Shown here piece by piece: positions 34,701 through 47,014 of a stretch of 64,000 bases of DNA. The notes below the pieces were generated by a model. That model saw only the letters and a program-made list of their open reading frames with translations. It ran no database searches and was not told the DNA's origin. The DNA is from Limnoperna fortunei. Lineage: Eukaryota > Mollusca > Bivalvia > Mytilida > Modiolidae. The stretch is taken from positions 56,750,074 through 56,814,073 of the forward strand of contig OX104113.1 in NCBI GenBank assembly GCA_944474755.1, read 5' to 3'. Each line of letters starts with the position of its first letter. The stretch's first letter is position 1. The translations under genes and the position numbers were made by a program.

Positions 34701-36295
34701 CCATGGTCCTGTGTTCAGATACACATTTTTATTATCATTTTAAATATTGATGGTCAGTTATAAGTATTTATTGGCATTTTGGATTTATTTTTGAATTTTG
34801 TACAATTATAGATGCTTATATGCAAATAAAGATGTTTTGCTGATTCGCTTTGATTAAACATTGTTCTTCTTTCAGTTAGAGACGTCGTCTGCTACGCTTT
34901 CGATGGTCAATGGTTCGCTTATCTAAAAGAGAAGCTTGATTGGTTAGTTTTTCAGTTTTCTATTTTGCTGGTCATATAAAAGTTATTTGCCTTGTGAAAT
35001 ACATCTGATGCGAAGCTTATTGAAAGAAAATAAGCCTTCCACTCAAGTCATTTAAAGTTTTTTGTATGATCTTTGTCAGAAACATTGACTTGTCATAATG
35101 CGATCTTCAAAGAAAAATCTCCGCTGTCAGTTTGATAGTTGTTGCTGGCGAAAGATTGTAAAACAAGTTACTTTTTCTGATAACAGGAGTCGTAATGACA
35201 TAAACCTAAGACATCTTAATCTATTCTTGCAAATAAACCGTTAACCTATATATTTGGTGGTTAGGATGGGATACTTACCCTAATACCTAACCCTTACGAT
35301 AATGCTACACATAAGCGTTACCCAAACTCCTTAACCCTTAATACTGCCTCCAACTGTAACACTTAACCCTAATTTAATGGTGAGGACATGTATTTGATTT
35401 GCGTAAGGGTTAGGGCTAGTGTTAATGTTAGAGTTATGGCTAGTGTTAGGGTTAGGGTTAGTACAGGGTTAGGGTTAAGGTTAGGATAAGGGTTTAACTA
35501 TATTAACTAAACCTTTTTAAAAATTACTGGGTTAATTCTAACAAGATATTTGATGGGCAAGTTCAAACGATGTTAAGATATACAATGTTTGCTGACTTGT
35601 TAAGAAAAGACCGATAGATGATATTCCTTCATATAACAATCTCTTCTGTTCTGTTTGAAAATCTATCGTCTAGCTGTGATATGATTGTTATTAACCTTGT
35701 TTACCTTGTTTTTATCTGTTTTATCATGAATATAGAGCCAAAGGCTGGTCAAGTACTTATTTTCTAGCAGTTTGCTAGTCGGAAGAATGTTTTCTGCTTT
35801 GACACGTTGTTCAGATACACATTTTTGTTGATCATTTTAAATATTGATGGTCAGTTATAAGTATTTATTGGTAATTTAGATTCATTTTTTAATTTTGTAC
35901 AATTAAAGATGTTTATATGCAAATAAAGATGTTTTACTGATTCGCTTTGATTACACATTGTTCTCCCTTTAGTTAGAGCCGTCGTCTGCTACCTTTTCGA
36001 TGGTGAATGGTCCGCTGATCTCAAAGAGAAGCTTGATTGGTTAGTTTGTCAGTCATATAAAAGTTATTTGCATAGTGAAATACTTCTTATGCGAAGCTTA
36101 TTGGAAGAAAATAAGCCTTCCACTCAAGTCATTTAAAGTTGTTTGTATAATCTTTGTCAGAAACATTAGCTAGTCATCATGCGATCGTCAAAGAAAAATC
36201 TCCTCTGTCAGTTTGATAGTCGTTGTTGGCGAAAGATTGTTAAACAAGTTACTTTTTCTAATAGCAGGAGTCATATTGACATAAACCTAAGATAT
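28765..36295 (+). repeat. Rest of the 8-monomer block: B14 to C-type B17
   Basis: Monomers start at B14 28765, A15 29849, B15 30907, A16 32003, B16 33061, A17 34157, B17 35215. With A14 they form an eight-monomer unit. A15/A16 are near twins (TTTAAAAATTGATGG, GCTTGTATGC, GAGTCGTCGTC, GATCTAAAAGGG), as are B15/B16 (12-bp G-tract insertion, AAGATATACAATG, GTTTATCAG, GTTGTTGG), showing a dimer duplicated inside the block. A17 has the pre-C variant set plus CCATGGTCC and ATACATCTG. Confidence 0.88.
35215..36295 (+). repeat. C-type monomer B17
   Basis: At 1081 bp it has the C-diagnostic sites, with GTGTTAATGTTAGAG in the G-rich tract shared with B20 and B22 (B11 and B13 read GTGTTAGTGTTAGAG). One private change, GCGATCGTCAAAG, lies near 36185. 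Confidence 0.88.
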
Positions 36296-39200
36296 TTTAA
36301 TCTATTCTTGCAAAAAAAAAACCGTTAACCTATATTTTTGTTGGTTAGGATGGGATACTTACCGTAATACCTAACCCTTACGATAACGGTACACATAAGC
36401 GTAACCCACATTCCTTAACCCTTAATACTGACTCCAACTGTAACACTTACACCTAATTTAATGGTGAAGACATGTATTTAATATGCGTAAGGGTAAGGGC
36501 TATGGTTCAGGTTAGGGTTAGTGTTAGGGTTAGGATAAGGGTTTAACTATTTCCCTACCCCTTTTCAAGAATTACTGGGTTAATACTAATAAGATATTTA
36601 ATGGGCTAATTCAAAAGATGTTGAGATATACGATGTTAGTTGACTTGTAAAAGAAAGACCGATAGATGACAACAATATAACAATGCCTTCTGTTCTGTTT
36701 GAAAATTTAACATCTAGCTGTAATATGATTGTTAATAACCATGTTTTTATTTGTTATATCAAAAAATAGAGCCGAAGGCTGGTCAAGTACCGATTAACTA
36801 ACAGTTTGCTTGTCGAATAAAAATGTTTTGTGCCTTGATCCATCGTCCTGTGTTCAGATACACATTTTTATTATCATTTTAAAAATTGATGGTCAGTTAT
36901 AAGTATTTATTGGCATTTTGGATTTATTTTTGAATTTTGTACAATTATAGATGCTTATATGCAAATAAAGATGTTTTGCTGATTCGCTTTGATTAAACAT
37001 TGTTCTTCTTTCAGTTAGAGACGTCGTCTGCTACGCTTTCGATGGTCAATGGTTCGCTTATCTAAAAGAGAAGCTTGATTGGTTAGTTTTTCAGTTTTCT
37101 ATTTTGCTGGTCATATAAAAGTTATTTGCCTTGTGAAATACTTCTGATGCGAAGCTTATTGAAAGAAAATAAGCCTTCCACTCAAGTCATTTAAAGTTTT
37201 TTGTATGATCTTTGTCAGAAACATTGACTTGTCATAATGCGATCTTCAAAGAAAAATCTCCGCTGTCAGTTTGATAGTTGTTGCTGGCGAAAGATTGTAA
37301 AACAAGTTACTTTTTCTGATAACAGGAGTCGTAATGACATAAACCTAAGACATCTTAATCTATTCTTGCAAATAAACCGTTAACCTATATATTTTGTGGT
37401 TAGGATGGGATACTTACCCTAATACCTAACCCTTACGATAACGGTACACATAAGCGTAACCCACACTCCTTAACCCTTAATACTGACTCCAACTGTAACA
37501 CTTACACCTAATTTAATGGTGACGACATGTATTTGATTTGCGTAAGGGTTAGCGCTATTGTTGCGGTTAGTGTTAGGGTTCGGGTTAGTACAGGGTTAGG
37601 GTTAAGGTTAGGATAAGGGTTTAACTATTTAACTAAACCTTTTTAAAAATTACTGGGTTAATTCTAACAAGATATTTGATGGGCAAGTTCAAACGATGTT
37701 AAGAAATACAATGTTTGCTGACTTGTTAAGGAAAGACCGATAGACGATCTTCCTTCATATGACAATCTTTTCTGTTCTGTTTGAAAATCTAGCATCTAGC
37801 TGTGATATGATTGTTATTAACCTTGTTTACATTTTTTTATCTGTTTTATCATGAATATAGAGCCGAAGGCTGGTCAAGTATCGATTTTCTAGCAGTTTGC
37901 TAGTCGTGAAAAATGTTTTGTGCTTTGATCCGTTGTTCAGATACACATTTTTATTGATCATTTTAAATATTGATGGTCAGTTATAAGTATTTATTGGCAT
38001 TTTGGATTTATTTTTGAATTTTGTACAATTATAGATGCTTATATGCAAATAAAGATGTTTTGCTGATTCGCTTTGATTAAACATTGTTCTTCTTTCAGTT
38101 AGAGACGTCGTCTGCTACCTTTTCGATGGTGAATGGTCCGCTTATCTGAAAGAGAAGCTTGATTGGTTAGTTTGTGAGTTTGATATTTTGCTGGTCATAT
38201 AAAAGTTATTTGCATTGTGAAATACTTCTTATGCGAAGCTTATTGGAAGAAAATAAGCCTTCCACTCAAGTCATTTAAAGTTGTTTGTATAATCTTTGTC
38301 AGAAACATTAGCTAGTCATCATGCGATCTTCAAAGAAAAATCTCCTCTGTCAGTTTGATAGTCGTTTTTGGCGAAAGATTGTTAAACAAGTTACTTTTTC
38401 TAATAGCAGGAGTCATATTGACATAAACCTAAGATATTTTAATCTATTCTTGCAAAAAAAAACCCGTTAACCTATATTTTTGTTGGTTAGGATGAAATAC
38501 TTACCCTAATACCTTACCCTAACCATAACGCTACACATAACCGTAACCCAAACTCCTTAACCCTTAATACTGCCTCCAACTGTAACACTTACACCTAATT
38601 TAATGGTGAAGACATGTATTTAATATGCGTAAGGGTAAGGGCTATGGTTCAGGTTAGGGTTAGTGTTAGGGTTAGGATAAGGGTTTAACTATTTCCCTAC
38701 CCCTTTTCAAGAATTACTGGGTTAATACTAATAAGATATTTAATGGGCTAATTCAAAAGATGTTGAGATATACGATGTTAGTTGACTTGTTAAAGAAAGA
38801 CCGATAGATGACAACAATATAACAATGCCTTCTGTTCTGTTTGAAAATTTAACATCTAGCTGTAATATGATTGTTAATAACCATGTTTTTATTTGTTATA
38901 TCAAAAAATAGAGCCGAAGGCTGGTCAAGTACCGATTAACTAACAGTTTGCTTGTCGAATAAAAATGTTTTGTGCCTTGATCCATCGTCCTGTGTTCAGA
39001 TACACATTTTTATTATCATTTTAAAAATTGATGGTCAGTTATAAGTATTTATTGGCATTTTGGATTTATTTTTGAATTTTGTACAATTATAGATGCTTGT
39101 ATGCAAATAAAGATGTTTTGCTGATTCGCTTTGATTTAACATTGTTCTTCTTTCAGTTAGAGTCGTCGTCTGCTACGGTTTCGATGGTCAATGGTTCGCT

Positions 39201-42200
39201 GATCTAAAAGGGAAGCTTGATTGGTTAGTTTGTCAGTTTGCTATTGTGCTGGTCATATAAAAGTTATTTGCCTTGTGAAATACTTCTGATGCAAAGCTTA
39301 TTGAAAGAAAATAAGCCTTCCACTCAAGTCATTTAAAGTTTTTTGTATGATCTTTGTCAGAAACATTGACTTGTCATAATGCGATCTTCAAAGAAAAATC
39401 TCCGCTGTCAGTTTGATAGTTGTTGCTGGCGAAAGATTGTAAAACAAGTTACTTTTTCTGATAACAGGAGTCGTAATGACATAAACCTAAGACATCTTAA
39501 TCTATTCTTGCAAATAAACCGTTAACCTATATATTTGGTGGTTAGGATGGGATACTTACCCTAATACCTAACCCTTACGATAACGGTACACATAAGCGTA
39601 ACCCACACTCCTTAACCCTTAATACTGACTCCAACTGTAACACTTACACCTAATTTAATGGTGACGACATGTATTTGATTTGCGTAAGGGTTAGCGCTAT
39701 TGTTGCGGTTAGAGTTATGGCTAGTGTTAGGGTTCGGGTTAGTACAGGGTTAGGGTTAAGGTTAGGATAAGGGTTTAACTATTTAACTAAACCTTTTTAA
39801 AAATTACTGGGTTAATTCTAACAAGATATTTGATGGGCAAGTTCAAACGATGTTAAGATATACAATGTTTGCTGACTTGTTAAGAAAAGACCGATAGACG
39901 ATCTTCCTTCATATGACAATCTTTTCTGTTCTGTTTGAAAATCTAGCATCTAGCTGTGATATGATTGTTATTAACCTTGTTTACATTTTTTTATCTGTTT
40001 TATCATGAATATAGAGCCGAAGGCTGGTCAAGTATCGATTTTCTAGCAGTTTGCTAGTCGTGAAAAATGTTTTGTGCTTTGATCCGTTGTTCAGATACAC
40101 ATTTTTATTGATCATTTTAAATATTGATGGTCAGTTATAAGTATTTATTGGCATTTTGGATTTATTTTTGAATTTTGTACAATTATAGATGCTTATATGC
40201 AAATAAAGATGTTTTGCTGATTCGCTTTGATTAAACATTGTTCTTCTTTCAGTTAGAGACGTCGTCTGCTACCTTTTCGATGGTGAATGGTCCGCTTATC
40301 TGAAAGAGAAGCTTGATTGGTTAGTTTATCAGTTTGATATTTTGCTGGTCATATAAAAGTTATTTGCATTGTGAAATACTTCTTATGCGAAGCTTATTGG
40401 AAGAAAATAAGCCTTCCACTCAAGTCATTTAAAGTTGTTTGTATAATCTTTGTCAGAAACATTAGCTAGTCATCATGCGATCTTCAAAGAAAAATCTCCT
40501 CTGTCAGTTTGATAGTCGTTGTTGGCGAAAGATTGTTAAACAAGTTACTTTTTCTAATAGCAGGAGTCATATTGACATAAACCTAAGATATTTTAATCTA
40601 TTCTTGCAAAAAAAAACCCGTTAACCTATATTTTTGTTGGTTAGGATGAAATACTTACCCTAATACCTTACCCTAACCATAACGCTACACATAACCGTAA
40701 CCCAAACTCCTTAACCCTTAATACTGCCTCCAACTGTAACACTTACACCTAATTTAATCGTGAAGACATGTATTTAATATGCGTAAGGGTAAGGGCTATG
40801 GTTCAGGTTAGGGTTAGTGTTAGGGTTAGGATAAGGGTTTAACTATTTCCCTACCCCTTTTCAAGAATTACTGGGTTAATACTAATAAGATATTTAATGG
40901 GCTAATTCAAAAGATGTTGAGATATACGATGTTAGTTGACTTGTTAAAGAAAGACCGATAGATGACAACAATATAACAATGCCTTCTGTTCTGTTTGAAA
41001 ATTTAACATCTAGCTGTAATATGATTGCTAATAACCATGTTTTTATTTGTTATATCATAAAATAGAGCCGAAGGCTGGTCAAGTACCGATTAACTAACAG
41101 TTTGCTTGTCGAATAAAAATGTTTTGTGCCTTGATCCATGGTCCTGTGTTCAGATACACATTTTTATTATCATTTTAAATATTGATGGTCAGTTATAAGT
41201 ATTTATTGGCATTTTGGATTTATTTTTGAATTTTGTACAATTATAGATGCTTATATGCAAATAAAGATGTTTTGCTGATTCGCTTTGATTAAACATTGTT
41301 CTTCTTTCAGTTAGAGACGTCGTCTGCTACGCTTTCGATGGTCAATGGTTCGCTTATCTAAAAGAGAAGCTTGATTGGTTAGTTTTTCAGTTTTCTATTT
41401 TGCTGGTCATATAAAAGTTATTTGCCTTGTGAAATACATCTGATGCGAAGCTTATTGAAAGAAAATAAGCCTTCCACTCAAGTCATTTAAAGTTTTTTGT
41501 ATGATCTTTGTCAGAAACATTGACTTGTCATAATGCGATCTTCAAAGAAAAATCTCCGCTGTCAGTTTGATAGTTGTTGCTGGCGAAAGATTGTAAAACA
41601 AGTTACTTTTTCTGATAACAGGAGTCGTAATGACATAAACCTAAGACATCTTAATCTATTCTTGCAAATAAACCGTTAACCTATATATTTGGTGGTTAGG
41701 ATGGGATACTTACCCTAATACCTAACCCTTACGATAATGCTACACATAAGCGTTACCCAAACTCCTTAACCCTTAATACTGCCTCCAACTGTAACACTTA
41801 ACCCTAATTTAATGGTGAGGACATGTATTTGATTTGCGTAAGGGTTAGGGCTAGTGTTAATGTTAGAGTTATGGCTAGTGTTAGGGTTAGGGTTAGTACA
41901 GGGTTAGGGTTAAGGTTAGGATAAGGGTTTAACTATATTAACTAAACCTTTTTAAAAATTACTGGGTTAATTCTAACAAGATATTTGATGGGCAAGTTCA
42001 AACGATGTTAAGATATACAATGTTTGCTGACTTGTTAAGAAAAGACCGATAGATGATATTCCTTCATATAACAATCTCTTCTGTTCTGTTTGAAAATCTA
42101 TCGTCTAGCTGTGATATGATTGTTATTAACCTTGTTTACCTTGTTTTTATCTGTTTTATCATGAATATAGAGCCAAAGGCTGGTCAAGTACTTATTTTCT

Positions 42201-42730
42201 AGCAGTTTGCTAGTCGGAAGAATGTTTTCTGCTTTGACACGTTGTTCAGATACACATTTTTGTTGATCATTTTAAATATTGATGGTCAGTTATAAGTATT
42301 TATTGGTAATTTAGATTCATTTTTTAATTTTGTACAATTAAAGATGTTTATATGCAAATAAAGATGTTTTACTGATTCGCTTTGATTACACATTGTTCTC
42401 CCTTTAGTTAGAGCCGTCGTCTGCTACCTTTTCGATGGTGAATGGTCCGCTGATCTCAAAGAGAAGCTTGATTGGTTAGTTTGTCAGTCATATAAAAGTT
42501 ATTTGCATAGTGAAATACTTCTTATGCGAAGCTTATTGGAAGAAAATAAGCCTTCCACTCAAGTCATTTAAAGTTGTTTGTATAATCTTTGTCAGAAACA
42601 TTAGCTAGTCATCATGCGATCTTCAAAGAAAAATCTCCTCTGTCAGTTTGATAGTCGTTGTTGGCGAAAGATTGTTAAACAAGTTACTTTTTCTAATAGC
42701 AGGAGTCATATTGACATAAACCTAAGATAT
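36296..42730 (+). repeat. 6-monomer higher-order repeat A18-B20
   Basis: Monomers start at A18 36296, B18 37354, A19 38438, B19 39496, A20 40592, B20 41650 (6435 bp in total). It matches the preceding eight-monomer block monomer for monomer if one A15/B15-type dimer is left out: A18=A14 (hybrid head, ACCGTAATACC), B18=B14 (TATATTTTGTGG), A19/B19=A15/B15, A20=A17, B20=B17. A18 is an uninterrupted copy of the LINE target site. Confidence 0.9.
41650..42730 (+). repeat. C-type monomer B20
   Basis: At 1081 bp it is nearly identical to B17 and B22, including GTGTTAATGTTAGAG, GATGATATTCC and GTTTTACTGATTC. It closes the 6-monomer block. Confidence 0.88.
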
Positions 42731-45700
42731 TTTAATCTATTCTTGCAAAAAAAAAACCGTTAACCTATATTTTTGTTGGTTAGGATGGGATACTTACCGT
42801 AATACCTAACCCTTACGATAACGGTACACATAAGCGTAACCCACACTCCTTAACCCTTAATACTGACTCCAACTGTAACACTTACACCTAATTTAATGGT
42901 GAAGACATGTATTTAATATGCGTAAGGGTAAGGGCTATGGTTCAGGTTAGGGTTAGTGTTAGGGTTAGGATAAGGGTTTAACTATTTCCCTACCCCTTTT
43001 CAAGAATTACTGGGTTAATACTAATAAGATATTTAATGGGCTAATTCAAAAGATGTTGAGATATACGATGTTAGTTGACTTGTTAAAGAAAGACCGATAG
43101 ATGACAACAATATAACAATGCCTTCTGTTCTGTTTGAAAATTTAACATCTAGCTGTAATATGATTGTTAATAACCATGTTTTTATTTGTTATATCAAAAA
43201 ATAGAGCCGAAGGCTGGTCAAGTACCGATTAACTAACAGTTTGCTTGTCGAATAAAAATGTTTTGTGCCTTGATCCATCGTCCTGTGTTCAGATACACAT
43301 TTTTATTATCATTTTAAAAATTGATGGTCAGTTATAAGTATTTATTGGCATTTTGGATTTATTTTTGAATTTTGTACAATTATAGATGCTTATATGCAAA
43401 TAAAGATGTTTTGCTGATTCGCTTTGATTAAACATTGTTCTTCTTTCAGTTAGAGACGTCGTCTGCTACGCTTTCGATGGTCAATGGTTCGCTTATCTAA
43501 AAGAGAAGCTTGATTGGTTAGTTTTTCAGTTTTCTATTTTGCTGGTCATATAAAAGTTATTTGCCTTGTGAAATACTTCTGATGCGAAGCTTATTGAAAG
43601 AAAATAAGCCTTCCACTCAAGTCATTTAAAGTTTTTTGTATGATCTTTGTCAGAAACATTGACTTGTCATAATGCGATCTTCAAAGAAAAATCTCCGCTG
43701 TCAGTTTGATAGTTGTTGCTGGCGAAAGATTGTAAAACAAGTTACTTTTTCTGATAACAGGAGTCGTAATGACATAAACCTAAGACATCTTAATCTATTC
43801 TTGCAAATAAACCGTTAACCTATATATTTGGTGGTTAGGATGGGATACTTACCCTAATACCTAACCCTTACGACAACGGTACACATAAGCGTAACCCACA
43901 CTCCTTAACCCTTAATACTGACTCCAACTGTAACACTTACACCTAATTGAATGGTGACGACATGTATTTGATTTGCGTAAGGGTTAGCGCTATTGTTGCG
44001 GTTAGTGTTAGGGTTCGGGTTAGTACAGGGTTAGGGTTAAGGTTAGGATAAGGGTTTAACTATTTAACTAAACCTTTTTAAAAATTACTGGGTTAATTCT
44101 AACAAGATATTTGATGGGCAAGTTCAAACGATGTTAAGAAATACAATGTTTGCTGACTTGTTAAGGAAAGACCGATAGACGATCTTCCTTCATATGACAA
44201 TCTTTTCTGTTCTGTTTGAAAATCTAGCATCTAGCTGTGATATGATTGTTATTAACCTTGTTTACATTTTTTTATCTGTTTTATCATGAATATAGAGCCG
44301 AAGGCTGGTCAAGTATCGATTTTCTAGCAGTTTGCTAGTCGTGAAAAATGTTTTGTGCTTTCAGCCGTTGTTCAGATACACATTTTTATTGATCATTTTA
44401 AATATTGATGGTCAGTTATAAGTATTTATTGGCATTTTGGATTTATTTTTGAATTTTGTACAATTATAGATGCTTATATGCAAATAAAGATGTTTTGCTG
44501 ATTCGCTTTGATTAAACATTGTTCTTCTTTCAGTTAGAGACGTCGTCTGCTACCTTTTCGATGGTGAATGGTCCGCTTATCTGAAAGAGAAGCTTGATTG
44601 GTTAGTTTGTCAGTTTGATATTTTGCTGGTCATATAAAAGTTATTTGCATTGTGAAATACTTCTTATGCGAAGCTTATTGGAAGAAAATAAGCCTTCCAC
44701 TCAAGTCATTTAAAGTTGTTTGTATAATCTTTGTCAGAAACATTAGCTAGTCATCATGCGATCTTCAAAGAAAAATCTCCTCTGTCAGTTTGATAGTCGT
44801 TTTTGGCGAAAGATTGTTAAACAAGTTACTTTTTCTAATAGCAGGAGTCATATTGACATAAACCTAAGATATTTTAATCTATTCTTGCAAAAAAAAAACC
44901 CGTTAACCTATATTTTTGTTGGTTAGGATGAAATACTTACCCTAATACCTTACCCTAACCATAACGCTACACATAACCGTAACCCAAACTCCTTAACCCT
45001 TAATACTGCCTCCAACTGTAACACTTACACCTAATTTAATGGTGAAGACATGTATTTAATATGCGTAAGGGTAAGGGCTATGGTTCAGGTTAGGGTTAGT
45101 GTTAGGGTTAGGATAAGGGTTTAACTATTTCCCTACCCCTTTTCAAGAATTACTGGGTTAATACTAATAAGATATTTAATGGGCTAATTCAAAAGATGTT
45201 GAGATATACGATGTTAGTTGACTTGTTAAAGAAAGACCGATAGATGACAACAATATAACAATGCCTTCTGTTCTGTTTGAAAATTTAACATCTAGCTGTA
45301 ATATGATTGTTAATAACCATGTTTTTATTTGTTATATCAAAAAATAGAGCCGAAGGCTGGTCAAGTACCGATTAACTAACAGTTTGCTTGTCGAATAAAA
45401 ATGTTTTGTGCCTTGATCCATCGTCCTGTGTTCAGATACACATTTTTATTATCATTTTAAATATTGATGGTCAGTTATAAGTATTTATTGGCATTTTTTG
45501 GATTTATTTTTGAATTTTGTACAATTATAGATGCTTATATGCAAATAAAGATGTTTTGCTGATTCGCTTTGATTAAACATTGTTCTTCTTTCAGTTAGAG
45601 ACGTCGTCTGCTACGCTTTCGATGGTCAATGGTTCGCTTATCTAAAAGAGAAGCTTGATTGGTTAGTTTTTCAGTTTTCTATTTTGCTGGTCATATAAAA

Positions 45701-47014
45701 GTTATTTGCCTTGTGAAATACATCTGATGCGAAGCTTATTGAAAGAAAATAAGCCTTCCACTCAAGTCATTTAAAGTTTTTTGTATGATCTTTGTCAGAA
45801 ACATTGACTTGTCATAATGCGATCTTCAAAGAAAAATCTCCGCTGTCAGTTTGATAGTTGTTGCTGGCGAAAGATTGTAAAACAAGTTACTTTTTCTGAT
45901 AACAGGAGTCGTAATGACATAAACCTAAGACATCTTAATCTATTCTTGCAAATAAACCGTTAACCTATATATTTGGTGGTTAGGATGGGATACTTACCCT
46001 AATACCTAACCCTTACGATAATGCTACACATAAGCGTTACCCAAACTCCTTAACCCTTAATACTGCCTCCAACTGTAACACTTAACCCTAATTTAATGGT
46101 GAGGACATGTATTTGATTTGCGTAAGGGTTAGGGCTAGTGTTAATGTTAGAGTTATGGCTAGTGTTAGGGTTAGGGTTAGTACAGGGTTAGGGTTAAGGT
46201 TAGGATAAGGGTTTAACTATATTAACTAAACCTTTTTAAAAATTACTGGGTTAATTCTAACAAGATATTTGATGGGCAAGTTCAAACGATGTTAAGATAT
46301 ACAATGTTTGCTGACTTGTTAAGAAAAGACCGATAGATGATATTCCTTCATATAACAATCTCTTCTGTTCTGTTTGAAAATCTATCGTCTAGCTGTGATA
46401 TGATTGTTATTAACCTTGTTTACCTTGTTTTTATCTGTTTTATCATGAATATAGAGCCAAAGGCTGGTCAAGTACTTATTTTCTAGCAGTTTGCTAGTCG
46501 GAAGAATGTTTTCTGCTTTGACACGTTGTTCAGATACACATTTTTGTTGATCATTTTAAATATTGATGGTCAGTTATAAGTATTTATTGGTAATTTAGAT
46601 TCATTTTTTAATTTTGTACAATTAAAGATGTTTATATGCAAATAAAGATGTTTTACTGATTCGCTTTGATTACACATTGTTCTCCCTTTAGTTAGAGCCG
46701 TCGTCTGCTACCTTTTCGATGGTGAATGGTCCGCTGATCTCAAAGAGAAGCTTGATTGGTTAGTTTGTCAGTCATATAAAAGTTATTTGCATAGTGAAAT
46801 ACTTCTTATGCGAAGCTTATTGGAAGAAAATAAGCCTTCCACTCAAGTCATTTAAAGTTGTTTGTATAATCTTTGTCAGAAACATTAGCTAGTCATCATG
46901 CGATCTTCAAAGAAAAATCTCCTCTGTCAGTTTGATAGTCGTTGTTGGCGAAAGATTGTTAAACAAGTTACTTTTTCTAATAGCAGGAGTCATATTGACA
47001 TAAACCTAAGATAT
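42731..47014 (+). repeat. 4-monomer higher-order repeat A21-B22
   Basis: Monomers start at A21 42731, B21 43789, A22 44873, B22 45934 (4284 bp). The order is hybrid A head, B, A, C-type B, the same as the 6-monomer block without the A19/B19-type dimer. B21 has ACCTAATTGAATGG and GCTTTCAGCCG, and A22 has GGCATTTTTTGG (2-bp T expansion). These same three variants recur one block later in B23 and A24. Confidence 0.9.
45934..47014 (+). repeat. C-type monomer B22
   Basis: At 1081 bp this is the last C-type copy in the window. Monomers to its right are all standard A or B. It is followed by A23, another hybrid-head A with ACCGTAATACC. Confidence 0.88.
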
